64,000 nucleotides of DNA from Cohaesibacter intestini (GTDB lineage: Bacteria > Pseudomonadota > Alphaproteobacteria > Rhizobiales > Cohaesibacteraceae): the NCBI RefSeq assembly GCF_003324485.1, contig NZ_QODK01000003.1, forward strand, positions 248,001 to 312,000, in the 5' to 3' direction. Shown in pieces: positions 26,317-34,813 of the stretch. The notes below the pieces were generated by a model that saw only the letters and a program-made list of their open reading frames with translations, was not told the DNA's origin and did no database searches. Position numbers and translations under genes: made by a program. Numbering within the stretch: position 1 is the stretch's first letter; each line of letters opens with the position of its first letter.

Positions 26317-27066
26317 TCAAATGTGTTTGGAGGTGGTAGAAGCGGTTGGTGCTGCTCTGCCATGGCGCACCAGTGCTTGCAGCAGAAATCCGATGAACAG
26401 GCCATTGAGGCTGTGCCATAGAAAGTGCGTCCCAAGAGGAAGCGCATCACAGACCATCATGTCAATGGTCCGGAAGAAAATAGAGGTGGTGAAAGTCACC
26501 GCAGCGGCCAAAATCCAACCCATGGCCGGGTGACGCCGGATCAGCATAACCAGTGCAAAACCGTAAAGGGCGATCATCCCCGGCAGATATTGCGTTGAAC
26601 CATTCAGCCCGTCGCTGCTGGCCTCGGTCCCGTCGGATGCCAGCAGAACCGTGGAAACCAGCCAGAGGGTCGCGGCAATGGACACAAGTGTGATTCCATA
26701 AACCCGAACCGCCCGCCAAAACGGCAATCCGACAATCCGGTACATCGACAAAAACAGATAATAAGCAACGAAAGTCCAGATCGGGATCACATCGGCAAGG
26801 GACGACCAGACCGTGGCGTGGGTGTGGAACAGATAGGAGCCAATGCCGATCAGACCTGCCATGACAATTGCAACCAGAACAAGCATGTCCGGACCGCCGG
26901 TTGGGCCTTGTTCAGCCTTGATCTTGCGATAGGTCCAATAGGCCCACAGCGCAGCAAGGACAAAGGACAGATTGGTCAGGGCATTGATCGGCTCTGACCA
27001 ATAGCTCGCATCGGTGCGTTCGCAATAGATGTCGACAGAACTGAGCATATTCATGGGGATGTCCAA
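26317..27066 (-). CDS. Ceramidase-like (CREST superfamily) membrane protein
   Basis: 249 residues (a second Met at residue 5 or 7 is an alternative start), seven membrane segments. Three blocks match alkaline-ceramidase family proteins: YCERTDASYWSEPINALTN near residue 14, GSYLFHTHATVWSSLADVIP near residue 77, and GTHFLWHSLNG near residue 216. The conserved Ser/His/Asp/His residues are those that coordinate zinc in eukaryotic alkaline ceramidases. Likely an amidohydrolase acting on a lipid in the inner membrane; true ceramide substrate is not established in bacteria. Promoter region contains a CtrA-type box 33 bases upstream. Confidence 0.8.
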   Translation of the reverse strand: MDIPMNMLSSVDIYCERTDASYWSEPINALTNLSFVLAALWAYWTYRKIKAEQGPTGGPDMLVLVAIVMAGLIGIGSYLFHTHATVWSSLADVIPIWTFVAYYLFLSMYRIVGLPFWRAVRVYGITLVSIAATLWLVSTVLLASDGTEASSDGLNGSTQYLPGMIALYGFALVMLIRRHPAMGWILAAAVTFTTSIFFRTIDMMVCDALPLGTHFLWHSLNGLFIGFLLQALVRHGRAAPTASTTSKHI

Positions 27067-27098
27067 AACCTCGGATAAGGGGGATTGTCAGAAGAAGG

Positions 27099-27113
27099 TT
27101 AACACGCTCTTAA
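27099..27113. promoter_or_regulatory. CtrA-type binding box upstream of ceramidase-like gene
   Basis: TTAA-CACGCTC-TTAA exactly fits TTAA-N7-TTAA and lies 33 bases before the ceramidase-like start codon, near where RNA polymerase would bind. A further TTAACTGAGTAAC lies at 27118. Suggests cell-cycle control of the operon. Confidence 0.5.
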
Positions 27114-27299
27114 TCGGTTAACTGAGTAACAAATAACAAAGAAATTTCAACGTCGTTTCAAATGCCCTGATCACTCTTTGTTCCATCTAGGCATTCAAAG
27201 GTAAAAAAGCGACTCGTTTGTTTGATTTTTGTTCTGTCTATGTCTCGACAACCATTAAATGGATCAAACCAGTTTTACCCGCTTGATTCAGGTTACTAC

Positions 27300-27316
27300 A
27301 TATTGGTCACCAATAT
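27300..27316. promoter_or_regulatory. 17-bp perfect palindrome, candidate operator
   Basis: ATATTGGT-C-ACCAATAT in an AT-rich stretch about 235 bases upstream of the ceramidase-like gene. Symmetry and AT-rich arms suit a dimeric regulator. No regulator gene adjoins it. Confidence 0.4.
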
Positions 27317-27744
27317 ATCGAACAAATGACAAATTCTCCCAATGGCGGGAATGTGGGAAAAGGGGACTTGTCCGGCGTTGTTTTTGGACTGCTGCGCAAA
27401 ATCAATCAGTGGTTGCCCGGTGACCGATACCCTTTGATACATTTCGATAGGCTGAGATTACACTTCGCCTTTTTCTGTCGACATTTGATCGCCATTCTCT
27501 GAGCATCGGACGAAGCAACAAAGGGAGAGCAGGGCCCTTGCCGGACAATGCGAAATTGGCCAAGAAGCGGACCTGCCTCCCGAGGCAACGCCTGAAAAGG
27601 GAAAATCTGATCCGGCATATTGAAATTGCCGTAATAAAGCCTAAATGACCGATTAGGTCATGGTTAAGACACGTTAGAGATAGAATCCAGTCACTTTGAC
27701 CCGTTGGGACGCCCGTTGTGGCGAAGAATTATTTGGGGGCAGAC

Positions 27745-27840
27745 ATGCGCACGATGCTTTTTTTGACCGCTCTTTCAGCTCTTTTTGATCACACCATCTC
27801 GGCACTGGCTGCCTTGAAGGACCGTTGTTCCTGCGAATAG
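27745..27840 (+). CDS. Possible 31-residue peptide
   Basis: ATG at 27745 preceded by GGGGGC; the first 24 residues are hydrophobic (MRTMLFLTALSALFDH...) and the end carries two Cys (DRCSCE). Too short to judge; may be a membrane micropeptide or chance. Confidence 0.2.
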   Translation: MRTMLFLTALSALFDHTISALAALKDRCSCE

Positions 27841-27956
27841 GATCATGCATGCGGATTGTTGGCGCGCCTCGCAGACGGCGATGCGCTGCCCTTTGACGCG
27901 CCTGAATGGCGTGTGACTCCTGCCATTTGCAGCCTGTTTCACAGCAAGACGAGCAC

Positions 27957-27990
27957 AAAAAAGCCCGGCATAGGCCGGGCTTTTGCGTTT
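27957..27990 (-). terminator. Rho-independent terminator of the YeeE/YedE operon
   Basis: AGCCCGGC (27962-27969) / GCCGGGCT (27974-27981) with flanking A and T runs. Read leftward it is followed by TTTTTT, 35 bases after the stop at 28025. Confidence 0.8.
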
Positions 27991-28024
27991 GTTTTTGGGC
28001 GTCTGATTATTGGGCGCTATGGCG

Positions 28025-28594
28025 TTAGCCTTTTCCGAACAGTTTGGCAGGAGCCAGCGCTGCAATGGCAATGAAGGCAATGCCAAGTCCAATGCCGATC
28101 ACTTCACCCGACAAGCCGCCAATCAGGAATGGATAGTCGGTGTCCGTCACCATCCCCAACGTGGCCTTGCCGCCTGCAATTTTGTCCAGCAGGCCCGTGG
28201 CTTTGACGCCGCTATAGGCCAGCATATAGGCCGCTGCACCAAACAGGCCGCCAAGCACGAAGAACAGCGCGTCCTTGCGCCCGGTTGCGGCCGCGGTGAC
28301 GCTGGTGCCCGGACAATAGCCTGCAATCGCAAAGCCTGCCCCAAGCAGCAAGCCGCCAACAAACACCCCGCTATAGGCATCCTTGACCGATAGGTGACCG
28401 GGATCGACCAGACCTGCCAGAATGCCGGCAAACATCAGCACCGACGATGTGCCGATTGCCAGCATGATCGTTTTGAGCAAATGCAGGTTCGACAGGTTGA
28501 GCATGCGAATGATATAGCCCGGATTGGTCGCGCCGATCCGGTCAAGGGTGAAGCCAAACAAGCCGCCAATGACGAGTGCGAGGAAAATGGCCAT
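28025..28594 (-). CDS. YeeE/YedE family sulfur-compound transporter, second subunit
   Basis: 189 residues, about four to five membrane segments. GYCPGTSV near residue 93 contains the conserved Cys proposed to bind sulfur compounds in YeeE/PmpB proteins. Works with the protein encoded three bases upstream (28598-29158). By family, moves reduced sulfur such as thiosulfate or sulfane sulfur into the cytosol. No persulfide dioxygenase or BigR regulator is adjacent, unlike many such operons. Confidence 0.8.
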   Translation of the reverse strand: MAIFLALVIGGLFGFTLDRIGATNPGYIIRMLNLSNLHLLKTIMLAIGTSSVLMFAGILAGLVDPGHLSVKDAYSGVFVGGLLLGAGFAIAGYCPGTSVTAAATGRKDALFFVLGGLFGAAAYMLAYSGVKATGLLDKIAGGKATLGMVTDTDYPFLIGGLSGEVIGIGLGIAFIAIAALAPAKLFGKG

Positions 28595-28597
28595 GGA

Positions 28598-29158
28598 TCA
28601 GTTCCCCTTTTTAAAGACGAAGAGAGCAATCGGGAAGGCGGCAAGAAAAGCACCCGCGGTGAAAATATAGCCCGACAGAGCGGTCTGCATCATGCCGCTC
28701 ATCATGTGTCCCGACGTACAGCCGCCAGCCAGACGCGCCCCAAACAGCACCAGAAAACCGGCAATGAAGGCCCAGACATAGCGTTTGGTGGTCGATGAGC
28801 CGAAATTCTCCCGCCAGACTTCTGGCATTTCCCGCTCCTCAGCCGACACGCCGCCACGAAGGAATGCGGACAGAGCGGCGCCACCAACCATCGCCAGAAC
28901 GAATATGAAGCTGTAATTCATCGGTTCGGCGACATTCTTGGCATATTTGCCGCCGCTCTTGTTCAAATAGGCGTTCGGGCTCGCATAGCCGCTCTTGGCG
29001 GTTTCATCGACCACCACAATTGCCGGATTGACGGCATCCCACAAGATGCCATCAAGGATGACGAACTGTGTCGAAACCCCAATGGGCTTGACCAGCAGGA
29101 CCGCGAGAAAGAACACGCCCCCCAGCAAGAGCCCACCCACTTTCCAGTTGAGAACCAT
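28598..29158 (-). CDS. YeeE/YedE family sulfur-compound transporter, first subunit
   Basis: 186 residues from ATG 29158, chosen because GGAGGTGTGAG directly precedes it. Membrane protein with an N-terminal segment, an unusual 50-residue soluble loop (about 30-80) and GGCTSGHMMSG near residue 143 with the conserved Cys. Forms a two-protein unit with the downstream gene, matching PmpA/PmpB-type split YeeE/YedE proteins. Confidence 0.8.
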   Translation of the reverse strand: MVLNWKVGGLLLGGVFFLAVLLVKPIGVSTQFVILDGILWDAVNPAIVVVDETAKSGYASPNAYLNKSGGKYAKNVAEPMNYSFIFVLAMVGGAALSAFLRGGVSAEEREMPEVWRENFGSSTTKRYVWAFIAGFLVLFGARLAGGCTSGHMMSGMMQTALSGYIFTAGAFLAAFPIALFVFKKGN

Positions 29159-29508
29159 CTCACACCTCCGAATATTTCTGGCGCCCTTCACCCATCCATA
29201 GAGGAAGACACGCCAAACCAACCTTTGTCAGCGGAGCATCAATAGGCGTCCGTCCGATCTTATTTTAGTATTTTCTACTATTCGAAAATAAAGAATTTAA
29301 CCCTGTTGGCAAGGAGAATATGGTCGCAAGTGCAAAGGAATGGGGAAGAAGCGTGCGAACGTGACAGACTGACCGGAAAGAAAAGGAGCTCAGGGACGCA
29401 AACGCCTAGCTGGGATGCCGTGCGCCGATTGGTCCGTGAGCCCCTATAAAAGAATGGCAACATGATCAACACCAGATTGCTGCCCGTAGGAAATGCGAAA
29501 GAGCGGTG
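29159..29508. other. Promoter region of the sulfur transporter operon
   Basis: 350 bases. An AT-rich inverted repeat, TATTTTC (29269-29275) / GAAAATA (29284-29290), lies about 110 bases upstream of the start and could be an operator. No gene seen. Confidence 0.35.
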
Positions 29509-30033
29509 TCAGGCTGAATAGTTGAACAGAAATGAAGACTCGCCCGAGACACTGCCCGAGGAGGCATAACTCGTCGCCGATTGCTCCTGAAGATTCTGCA
29601 GAAACTGTTCGAGCATCGCATTGGTGTCGCTCTCTTCGGAGTTGCTTCCGCTCGGAGGAGGGCCGCCAGCGCCGGGGCCACCAGGTCCACCCGGAGGCGG
29701 GCCGCCTTGCGGAGCAGCGGCCTGAACGCTTTCGAACACGTCACTGAGGGTTTCTGCCTGCTCCTCCGTCAGCGTCCCGGCTTCGACCTGTTCGCTGATC
29801 AGGCTGTCGATTTTCTCGCTGATTTCGTCCCCTGTTGGAGGGGTTGAGCCGCTTTCGGGGCGCGAGCTGTGCAGTTCATTGCCAATTTCATAGACAGCGC
29901 TTTGAAGCGCTACCTTGTCCTCGGAGCTGATTTCACCGCTTTCGGCCATCGACTGCAGCTCTTGTCCGATTTGTGCTCCCGGACCCATGGGCTGCATGCC
30001 GCCATAGGCCTGAGGGCCTCCAATTGCAAACAT
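29509..30033 (-). CDS. Acidic Gly/Pro-rich hypothetical protein
   Basis: 174 residues from ATG 30033 (AGGAAGG site eight bases upstream); the frame extends to 30120. Layout: Gly/Met-rich start (FAIGGPQAYGG), two acidic helical blocks with Glu/Ser pairs (ELQSMAESGEISSEDK near residue 25; VEAGTLTEEQAETL near residue 80) that look weakly like EF-hand-derived helices, a collagen-like PPPGGPGGPGAGGPPP stretch near residue 110, and a Ser-rich tail ending FLFNYSA. No signal peptide. Similar small proteins occur in many marine proteobacteria but I cannot assign a function. Divergent from the two-component genes at 30273. Confidence 0.6.
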   Translation of the reverse strand: MFAIGGPQAYGGMQPMGPGAQIGQELQSMAESGEISSEDKVALQSAVYEIGNELHSSRPESGSTPPTGDEISEKIDSLISEQVEAGTLTEEQAETLSDVFESVQAAAPQGGPPPGGPGGPGAGGPPPSGSNSEESDTNAMLEQFLQNLQEQSATSYASSGSVSGESSFLFNYSA

Positions 30034-30272
30034 GCTATCCTTCCTTTCCGGTCTGGCGAGACTGATTCTCTCCCAGACCCAAGTCGCGTTGCTTGTGACA
30101 AAACTGACCCTGCGCCCCATTCGTTAACAGCCATTTACCTTAGCATTTCGGGGTGTTTCTCATTGCGTTTGAAGGGCTTCCCAGAAATATCGAGAAACAA
30201 AAAAGTCGAAAAATGTGCGTGAAGCAGAGGATCTTCTTTGCTTTTCCGCCAGTGCTGACAGACATTTGCGCC

Positions 30273-30998
30273 ATGCAGAAGAGTGTTCACATCCTGATCA
30301 TCGAAGATGATTCCGAGATCCAGAAATTGTTGGCCGGGTTACTGGTACGCAATGGCTGGCATGTCTCTCAAGCCACGGACGGGCGCCAGGCCGACGCCAT
30401 ATTGGCCTCCAGCAGGATCGATCTGGTGCTGCTCGATATCATGCTGCCCGGCGAGGATGGCTTGAGCATCTGTGCCCGGTTGAGGGCGATCTCGACGATG
30501 CCAATCCTCATTCTCTCGGCCAAGGGCGATGACATTGACCGGGTGGTGGGACTGGAAATGGGGGCGGATGACTATCTTTCCAAACCGTTCAATCCCCGCG
30601 AACTGGAAGCCCGGATCAAGGCCTTGCTGCGGCGCAGCCGCATGGCCCAGAAAGAAAGCTGGCTGAAGGCAACCATCCTCTATTTCGCTGGCTGTTGGCA
30701 ACTCGATGTGCGCAAACGCGAACTGTATGACAATGACGGCGTACAGACCTATCTCACTCCGGCGGAGTTTGATTTGCTGCGGGTTTTTTGCGAACGCCCC
30801 GGCATCACTCTGAGCCGGGAACAGTTGATCGAGCTGACGCAGGGCCGCAAGGTGGTTAGCGCTGAACGCTCGATCGATATTCTTATTTCGCGCTTGCGAC
30901 GCAAACTCGAACGCGGGGAAAAAGCCGAAAAGCTGATCCATACGGTGCGCTCGGGCGGCTATGAGTTCATTGCCACGGTCAGCGAGATCCCGCAATGA
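30273..30998 (+). CDS. OmpR-family response regulator
   Basis: 241 residues from ATG 30273; the frame opens earlier but IEDD at residues 10-13 marks the normal receiver start. Phospho-acceptor D55 (LLDIMLPG), conserved T/S near 82 and K104 (YLSKPF). The C-terminal winged helix contains YLTPAEFDLL and SIDILISRLRRKLE, DNA-binding features of OmpR/PhoB. Stops inside the start of the kinase gene (ATGA overlap), so the pair is one operon. Confidence 0.92.
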   Translation: MQKSVHILIIEDDSEIQKLLAGLLVRNGWHVSQATDGRQADAILASSRIDLVLLDIMLPGEDGLSICARLRAISTMPILILSAKGDDIDRVVGLEMGADDYLSKPFNPRELEARIKALLRRSRMAQKESWLKATILYFAGCWQLDVRKRELYDNDGVQTYLTPAEFDLLRVFCERPGITLSREQLIELTQGRKVVSAERSIDILISRLRRKLERGEKAEKLIHTVRSGGYEFIATVSEIPQ

Positions 30999-32401
30999 GC
31001 CTGTCCCTTCACCGTTGGCGTTTCTTTCTCAACTCAATTGCCGGACAATTGATGTTGCTGCTGTTGCTGGCCACCGGTTTGCTGGTAGCCGGTACGATCA
31101 TACTGTTGCAACTCGTCTTCGAAGAGCGCACGCCGCCGCCGGTGATTATTTTCGTCGAGCGGCAACTGGTCATGGCGGACATGCTGCGGCGACAGCCACC
31201 CGAGGACCAGGTGGCTTTGTTGCAGGAATTGTCTGACGACCACAAAAGCATCATCTACCGATGGGAAGAGACCGGCTTCACCCTGCCAGAAGGGCTCGCA
31301 TGGGGGACGAGAATGGGCCCGAAGCATCCCCCGGCATCGCGCGGAACCGAGCCGTCGGTGGCGGCCAGAAGCCCGAATTCCGAAAGACCTGTCGGGGGAC
31401 CGATGATGCAAACTAGCCACATCCCCTTTGCCCCCCGGATTGAAACGATCGACAAGCAGCATCTCAAGGTTACCCTGTATTTCAAGTTGCCGGATGGGCG
31501 GATCTTCAGCATATCGACGCGGATCGAGCATCGCCCGCCAATCCGCTATCCGATCATCACCATTCTGGGGGCCGTTGGCATTTGCATGATTCTGCTGATG
31601 CTTTGGGCCTTCTTCTTTCTGGTTCGACCGATCCGCCAGATTTCACAAGTTGCAGACCACATCGCTCTGGAAGGGGCGACGCCGCATCGGGCTGAAGTGA
31701 GCGGGCCGTCTGAGCTGCGCGGTGCGGCCAAAGCGATGAACCGGATGCAGGATCGCATTCATCAGCTGCTGGAGGATCGCACCCGGATGCTGGCTGCGGT
31801 CGGGCATGATTTGCGCACCCCGGTGACCCGCCTGCGCTTGCGCGCGGATCTGGTCAAGCCCGATGACATGCGCGACGCTTTCCTGCGCGATATTCATCAA
31901 ATGGATGATCAATTGTCCCGCCTTTTGACCTTCTTCAAGGGTGGCCAAAGCCGAGATGATGCCAAGATTCTGGAGCTGTCGAGCCTTGTGGAAAGCCTCG
32001 TCGATCAATGGAGCGATGCAGGATATGAAGTCAGTCTGGCTTTGTGTGAGCCTGTTCGGCTGAAGGCGCAATCCGGTGATCTGGCACGGATGATCGACAA
32101 TCTTATAGACAATGCCATCAAATATGCCGGCCAATGTGCTCTCTCCCTCACCGATGAAGACGACAGTGCCAGTCTTTGCATTATCGACCATGGTCCGGGC
32201 ATCGGCGACAAGGAGAAGGGGCTGCTGACCGAGCCTTTCGCGCGCGGCGATGAAGCACGCACTCTGGATGAGAAATCCGGCTTCGGCCTTGGCCTTGCCA
32301 TTGCCCAGCAAGTGGCTGATGCGCACGATGCAGAACTTCTCCTGCGTGACACGGTGGGAGGTGGTCTGACGGTCGAGATCCGCTTTCCCAAAATCAAATA
32401 A
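30995..32401 (+). CDS. EnvZ-type sensor histidine kinase
   Basis: 468 residues. Transmembrane segments near 19-42 and 186-210 enclose a periplasmic sensor of about 145 residues containing a Pro/Arg-rich stretch (residues 110-140). Then a HAMP segment starting VRPIRQIS, H-box AAVGHDLRTPVTRL with H271, N-box MIDNLIDNAIKYA and G-boxes IDHGPGIGD and GFGLGLAI. Architecture and the overlap with the OmpR-type regulator mark an EnvZ/OmpR-like pair. Signal unknown. Confidence 0.92.
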   Translation: MSLSLHRWRFFLNSIAGQLMLLLLLATGLLVAGTIILLQLVFEERTPPPVIIFVERQLVMADMLRRQPPEDQVALLQELSDDHKSIIYRWEETGFTLPEGLAWGTRMGPKHPPASRGTEPSVAARSPNSERPVGGPMMQTSHIPFAPRIETIDKQHLKVTLYFKLPDGRIFSISTRIEHRPPIRYPIITILGAVGICMILLMLWAFFFLVRPIRQISQVADHIALEGATPHRAEVSGPSELRGAAKAMNRMQDRIHQLLEDRTRMLAAVGHDLRTPVTRLRLRADLVKPDDMRDAFLRDIHQMDDQLSRLLTFFKGGQSRDDAKILELSSLVESLVDQWSDAGYEVSLALCEPVRLKAQSGDLARMIDNLIDNAIKYAGQCALSLTDEDDSASLCIIDHGPGIGDKEKGLLTEPFARGDEARTLDEKSGFGLGLAIAQQVADAHDAELLLRDTVGGGLTVEIRFPKIK

Positions 32402-32415
32402 GGGCAGCTTGGACG

Positions 32416-32883
32416 CTAGACCTCCAACTTGCCGGTATGCTTGACGGCGCGCAAGGTGAGTGTTGAGTTGACGCGCACCACACCGGGCAGATTGGTCAGG
32501 ATATCGTGGTGGATGCGCTCCAGATCGGCAGAATCGCGATAGATGATCCGCAGCAGATAGTCATATTGCCCCGCCAGCAGGTAGCAGTCCTGAATGACAC
32601 TGATCTGTTTGATGGCGCGCTCAAACCGGTCCAGCGTTTCCCGTCCCTGACCATCCAGTGTGACAAACACAAAGGCCGTGCCGGTCATGCCGCAGGCTTT
32701 CATGTTTAGCTGCATTGCATATCCGGCAATCAGCCCGCTTTCCTCCAGTTGTCGCACTCGGCGCAAGCAGGCAGACGGAGACAGATTCACCGCTTCGGCC
32801 AGTTCGGCATTGCTCAGCCGCCCATTATCTTGAAGCAAATTGAGGATGGAACGGTCGCGTTTATCAAGATCTTTCAAGTTCAT
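32416..32883 (-). CDS. Lrp/AsnC family transcriptional regulator
   Basis: 155 residues from ATG 32883 (MNLKDLDKRDRSIL), the normal Lrp start; the frame runs on to 33102 without features. Helix-turn-helix at about 20-42 (LSNAELAEAVNLSPSACLRR) and a RAM/AsnC ligand-binding domain (VTLDG...YDYLLRIIYRD). Divergent from alanine dehydrogenase, the typical position of an alanine-responsive Lrp (AldR-like) activator. Direct repeats overlapping its start suggest autoregulation. Confidence 0.88.
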   Translation of the reverse strand: MNLKDLDKRDRSILNLLQDNGRLSNAELAEAVNLSPSACLRRVRQLEESGLIAGYAMQLNMKACGMTGTAFVFVTLDGQGRETLDRFERAIKQISVIQDCYLLAGQYDYLLRIIYRDSADLERIHHDILTNLPGVVRVNSTLTLRAVKHTGKLEV

Positions 32884-32916
32884 GAAATTCACCGAATTTT
32901 GAAATTCTTGAAATTT
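32883..32916. promoter_or_regulatory. Candidate Lrp operator between lrp-type gene and ald
   Basis: Three direct repeats TGAAATTC / TGAAATTC / TGAAATTT begin at 32883, 32900 and 32909, and GAATTT-TG-AAATTC (32894-32907) is a perfect palindrome. AT-rich repeated half-sites fit an Lrp octamer wrapping DNA. They cover the start of the regulator gene and lie about 190 bases from ald. Confidence 0.5.
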
Positions 32917-33104
32917 TATTCGAAACAGGGGGCGTATAGCAAGGCAGTTTCGCGACACATTGCGCAAAAATTCCGCCATCATCGAAAGATCGTTTAATTT
33001 CCGGAAGCGTCGTCGGTTCTCCCTGTGATGCCATTCATATCGGGGCTGAAACCAGAAAAACAAGGCGCGACGGTCGCAACGCCCAAACAGAGAAAGTATC
33101 ACAT

Positions 33105-34223
33105 ATGCTGATCGGATGCCCCAAAGAGATCAAGGATCACGAAGACCGTGTTGGCCTTGTGCCATCCTCCGTTGAAGAACTTGTCATGCATGGCCATCAG
33201 GTAATGATGGAAACCAATGCCGGTCTTGGCATTGGCTGCTCCGACGAGGATTACATCGCGGCAGGCGCAACCATCGTCGCTAACCCGGACGAGATTTTTG
33301 CCAAGGCCGATATGGTTGTCAAAGTGAAGGAGCCACAGGCTGTGGAACGCGCCAAGTTGCGCGAAGGTCAGGTTCTCTTCACCTATTTGCATCTGGCTCC
33401 GGATCCGGAGCAGACCAAGGATCTGGTTGCCTCTGGTGCCACCTGCATTGCCTATGAAACCGTGACCTCGCGCACCGGTGCGCTGCCTTTGCTGTTCCCT
33501 ATGTCCGAAGTGGCTGGGCGTCTTGCCCCTCAGGTTGGTGCGCAGGCGCTGGAGAATAACGGCGGTGGTATGGGCATCTTGCTCGGTGGTGTCCCCGGCG
33601 TTGATCCCGCCGAAGTCGTCATTATCGGTGCTGGCGTCTCTGGCACCAATGCAGCCCGCATCGCACTGGGCATGGGGGCCGCAGTCACCATGGTCGATCG
33701 CAACACCGACGCTCTGCGCGCCGCTGTGGATCGCTTCGGTACGGCCGTTAAAACCGTCTATTCCAACAAGGGCAACATTGCCCGTCTGGTGGAAAAAGCC
33801 GACATGGTCATCGGAACGGTTCTGATTCCGGGTGCGGCTGCACCAAAGCTTGTTACCCGTGAGATGATCAAAACCATGCGCAAGGGCTCTGTCATTGTCG
33901 ATGTGGCGATCGATCAGGGCGGCTGCTTTGAGACCTCCAAGGCAACCACGCACTCCGACCCGACCTATGTGGTTGATGGCGTGGTGCACTATTGCGTTGC
34001 CAACATGCCGGGCTGCGTGGCCCGCACATCTGCCTTCGCGCTCAACAATGCAACGCTGCCTTTCACCCTCGCTCTGGCTGACAAGGGATGGCAGCAGGCA
34101 CTCAAGGATGATGTTCATTTGCGCAACGGCCTCAATGTCCATGAGGGCAAGGTGACCTATGAAGCCGTGGCGAAAGACCTTGGCTACGACTATTTCTCCG
34201 CAGAAGGTGTTCTGGGTCTGTAA
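33105..34223 (+). CDS. ald: Alanine dehydrogenase
   Basis: 372 residues, usual length. N-terminal [18 protein letters not shown] with the pyruvate-contacting Arg15 and K-type residues, catalytic His near position 96 (YLHLAPDP), and the NAD-binding [18 protein letters not shown] at about 174-191. Converts L-alanine to pyruvate plus ammonia with NAD, reversibly, in the cytosol. Divergently placed from an Lrp-type regulator with a repeat-rich operator between them; ends in a strong terminator. Confidence 0.95.
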   Translation: MLIGCPKEIKDHEDRVGLVPSSVEELVMHGHQVMMETNAGLGIGCSDEDYIAAGATIVANPDEIFAKADMVVKVKEPQAVERAKLREGQVLFTYLHLAPDPEQTKDLVASGATCIAYETVTSRTGALPLLFPMSEVAGRLAPQVGAQALENNGGGMGILLGGVPGVDPAEVVIIGAGVSGTNAARIALGMGAAVTMVDRNTDALRAAVDRFGTAVKTVYSNKGNIARLVEKADMVIGTVLIPGAAAPKLVTREMIKTMRKGSVIVDVAIDQGGCFETSKATTHSDPTYVVDGVVHYCVANMPGCVARTSAFALNNATLPFTLALADKGWQQALKDDVHLRNGLNVHEGKVTYEAVAKDLGYDYFSAEGVLGL

Positions 34224-34285
34224 TAGTCCCTCTTGATAGCGGGATCGGCACAATCCCGCGCTTTACAGACACCAGATTCTGCATG

Positions 34286-34324
34286 AAGGGCTCGGTATTT
34301 CGCTATATCGAGCCCTTTTTTTAT
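34286..34324 (+). terminator. Rho-independent terminator after ald
   Basis: AAGGGCTCG (34286-34294) / CGAGCCCTT (34309-34317), loop partly self-paired, followed by a T run to 34324. Confidence 0.85.
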
Positions 34325-34391
34325 TCTAAGCCCGTGGGGCGGCCGAATTTACAGGCCGTGACTTGAGATATCTCAACGATTGGAAAAGTGA

Positions 34392-34615
34392 GGCGGGATA
34401 TAGAAAACCCGCCTTGGGCGTCTACTCCAAGGCGGGCCTCATATTGCTCTAGCGCGATCAATATGATGAATGGCGATCACCGATATGCAAGCATGTCACG
34501 GTCACCATGTCAGTCTGGTCTGCAGCAATCATGCTCGTTGGCGCGAGGATGATTGCTTTAGCACACTAGAACCTAGTCAGTGCTTCTCGGCACGTCTTGC
34601 CGGAATTACCGGCAA
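34392..34615. ncRNA. Candidate multi-hairpin structured RNA
   Basis: GGCGGG 34392-34397, CCCGCCTTGG 34408-34417 and CCAAGGCGGG 34427-34436 form two mutually exclusive stems; then GCAATCAT-G-CTCG 34525-34537 / CGAG-G-ATGATTGC 34544-34556; ACTAG 34565-34569 / CTAGT 34573-34577; GTGC 34580-34583 / GCAC 34590-34593; TTGCCGG 34597-34603 / CCGGCAA 34609-34615. Strand is unclear: the first stem has TTTTC after it when read leftward. No family recognised; a decayed repeat element is an alternative. Confidence 0.35.
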
Positions 34616-34813
34616 ACAGGTTCCAGACCCTGGCATGCAGTGTTAGCTAGTTCCACCTAATTCCTACGCCACACGCCTGTAGACCATATTTGGTCATGCA
34701 TGGCTTGGTTTCAAGATCTGCAATACGAAATTATCTACTTTTTTGTATCCGACTATTGCTGTCGCGCTGAAATGCCCCACGATGATTTGCATTCATTGCG
34801 TCTATGGGTAAGG

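Larger units (their letters stand above)
27067..28024. other. 958-bp geneless region
   Basis: Between the ceramidase-like gene start and the YeeE/YedE gene stop, both leftward. AT-rich from 27100 to 27350. Holds a CtrA-type box (27099-27113), a 17-bp palindrome (27300-27316), a possible 31-codon frame (27745-27840) and the terminator of the YeeE/YedE operon (27957-27990). The rest shows no convincing gene on either strand. Confidence 0.55.
34224..34813. other. 590-bp geneless region rich in hairpins
   Basis: After the ald terminator come at least five separate perfect inverted repeats between 34392 and 34615 (see the ncRNA entry), plus GACCA/TGGTC at 34682-34695. No credible protein gene on either strand. 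Confidence 0.6.
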
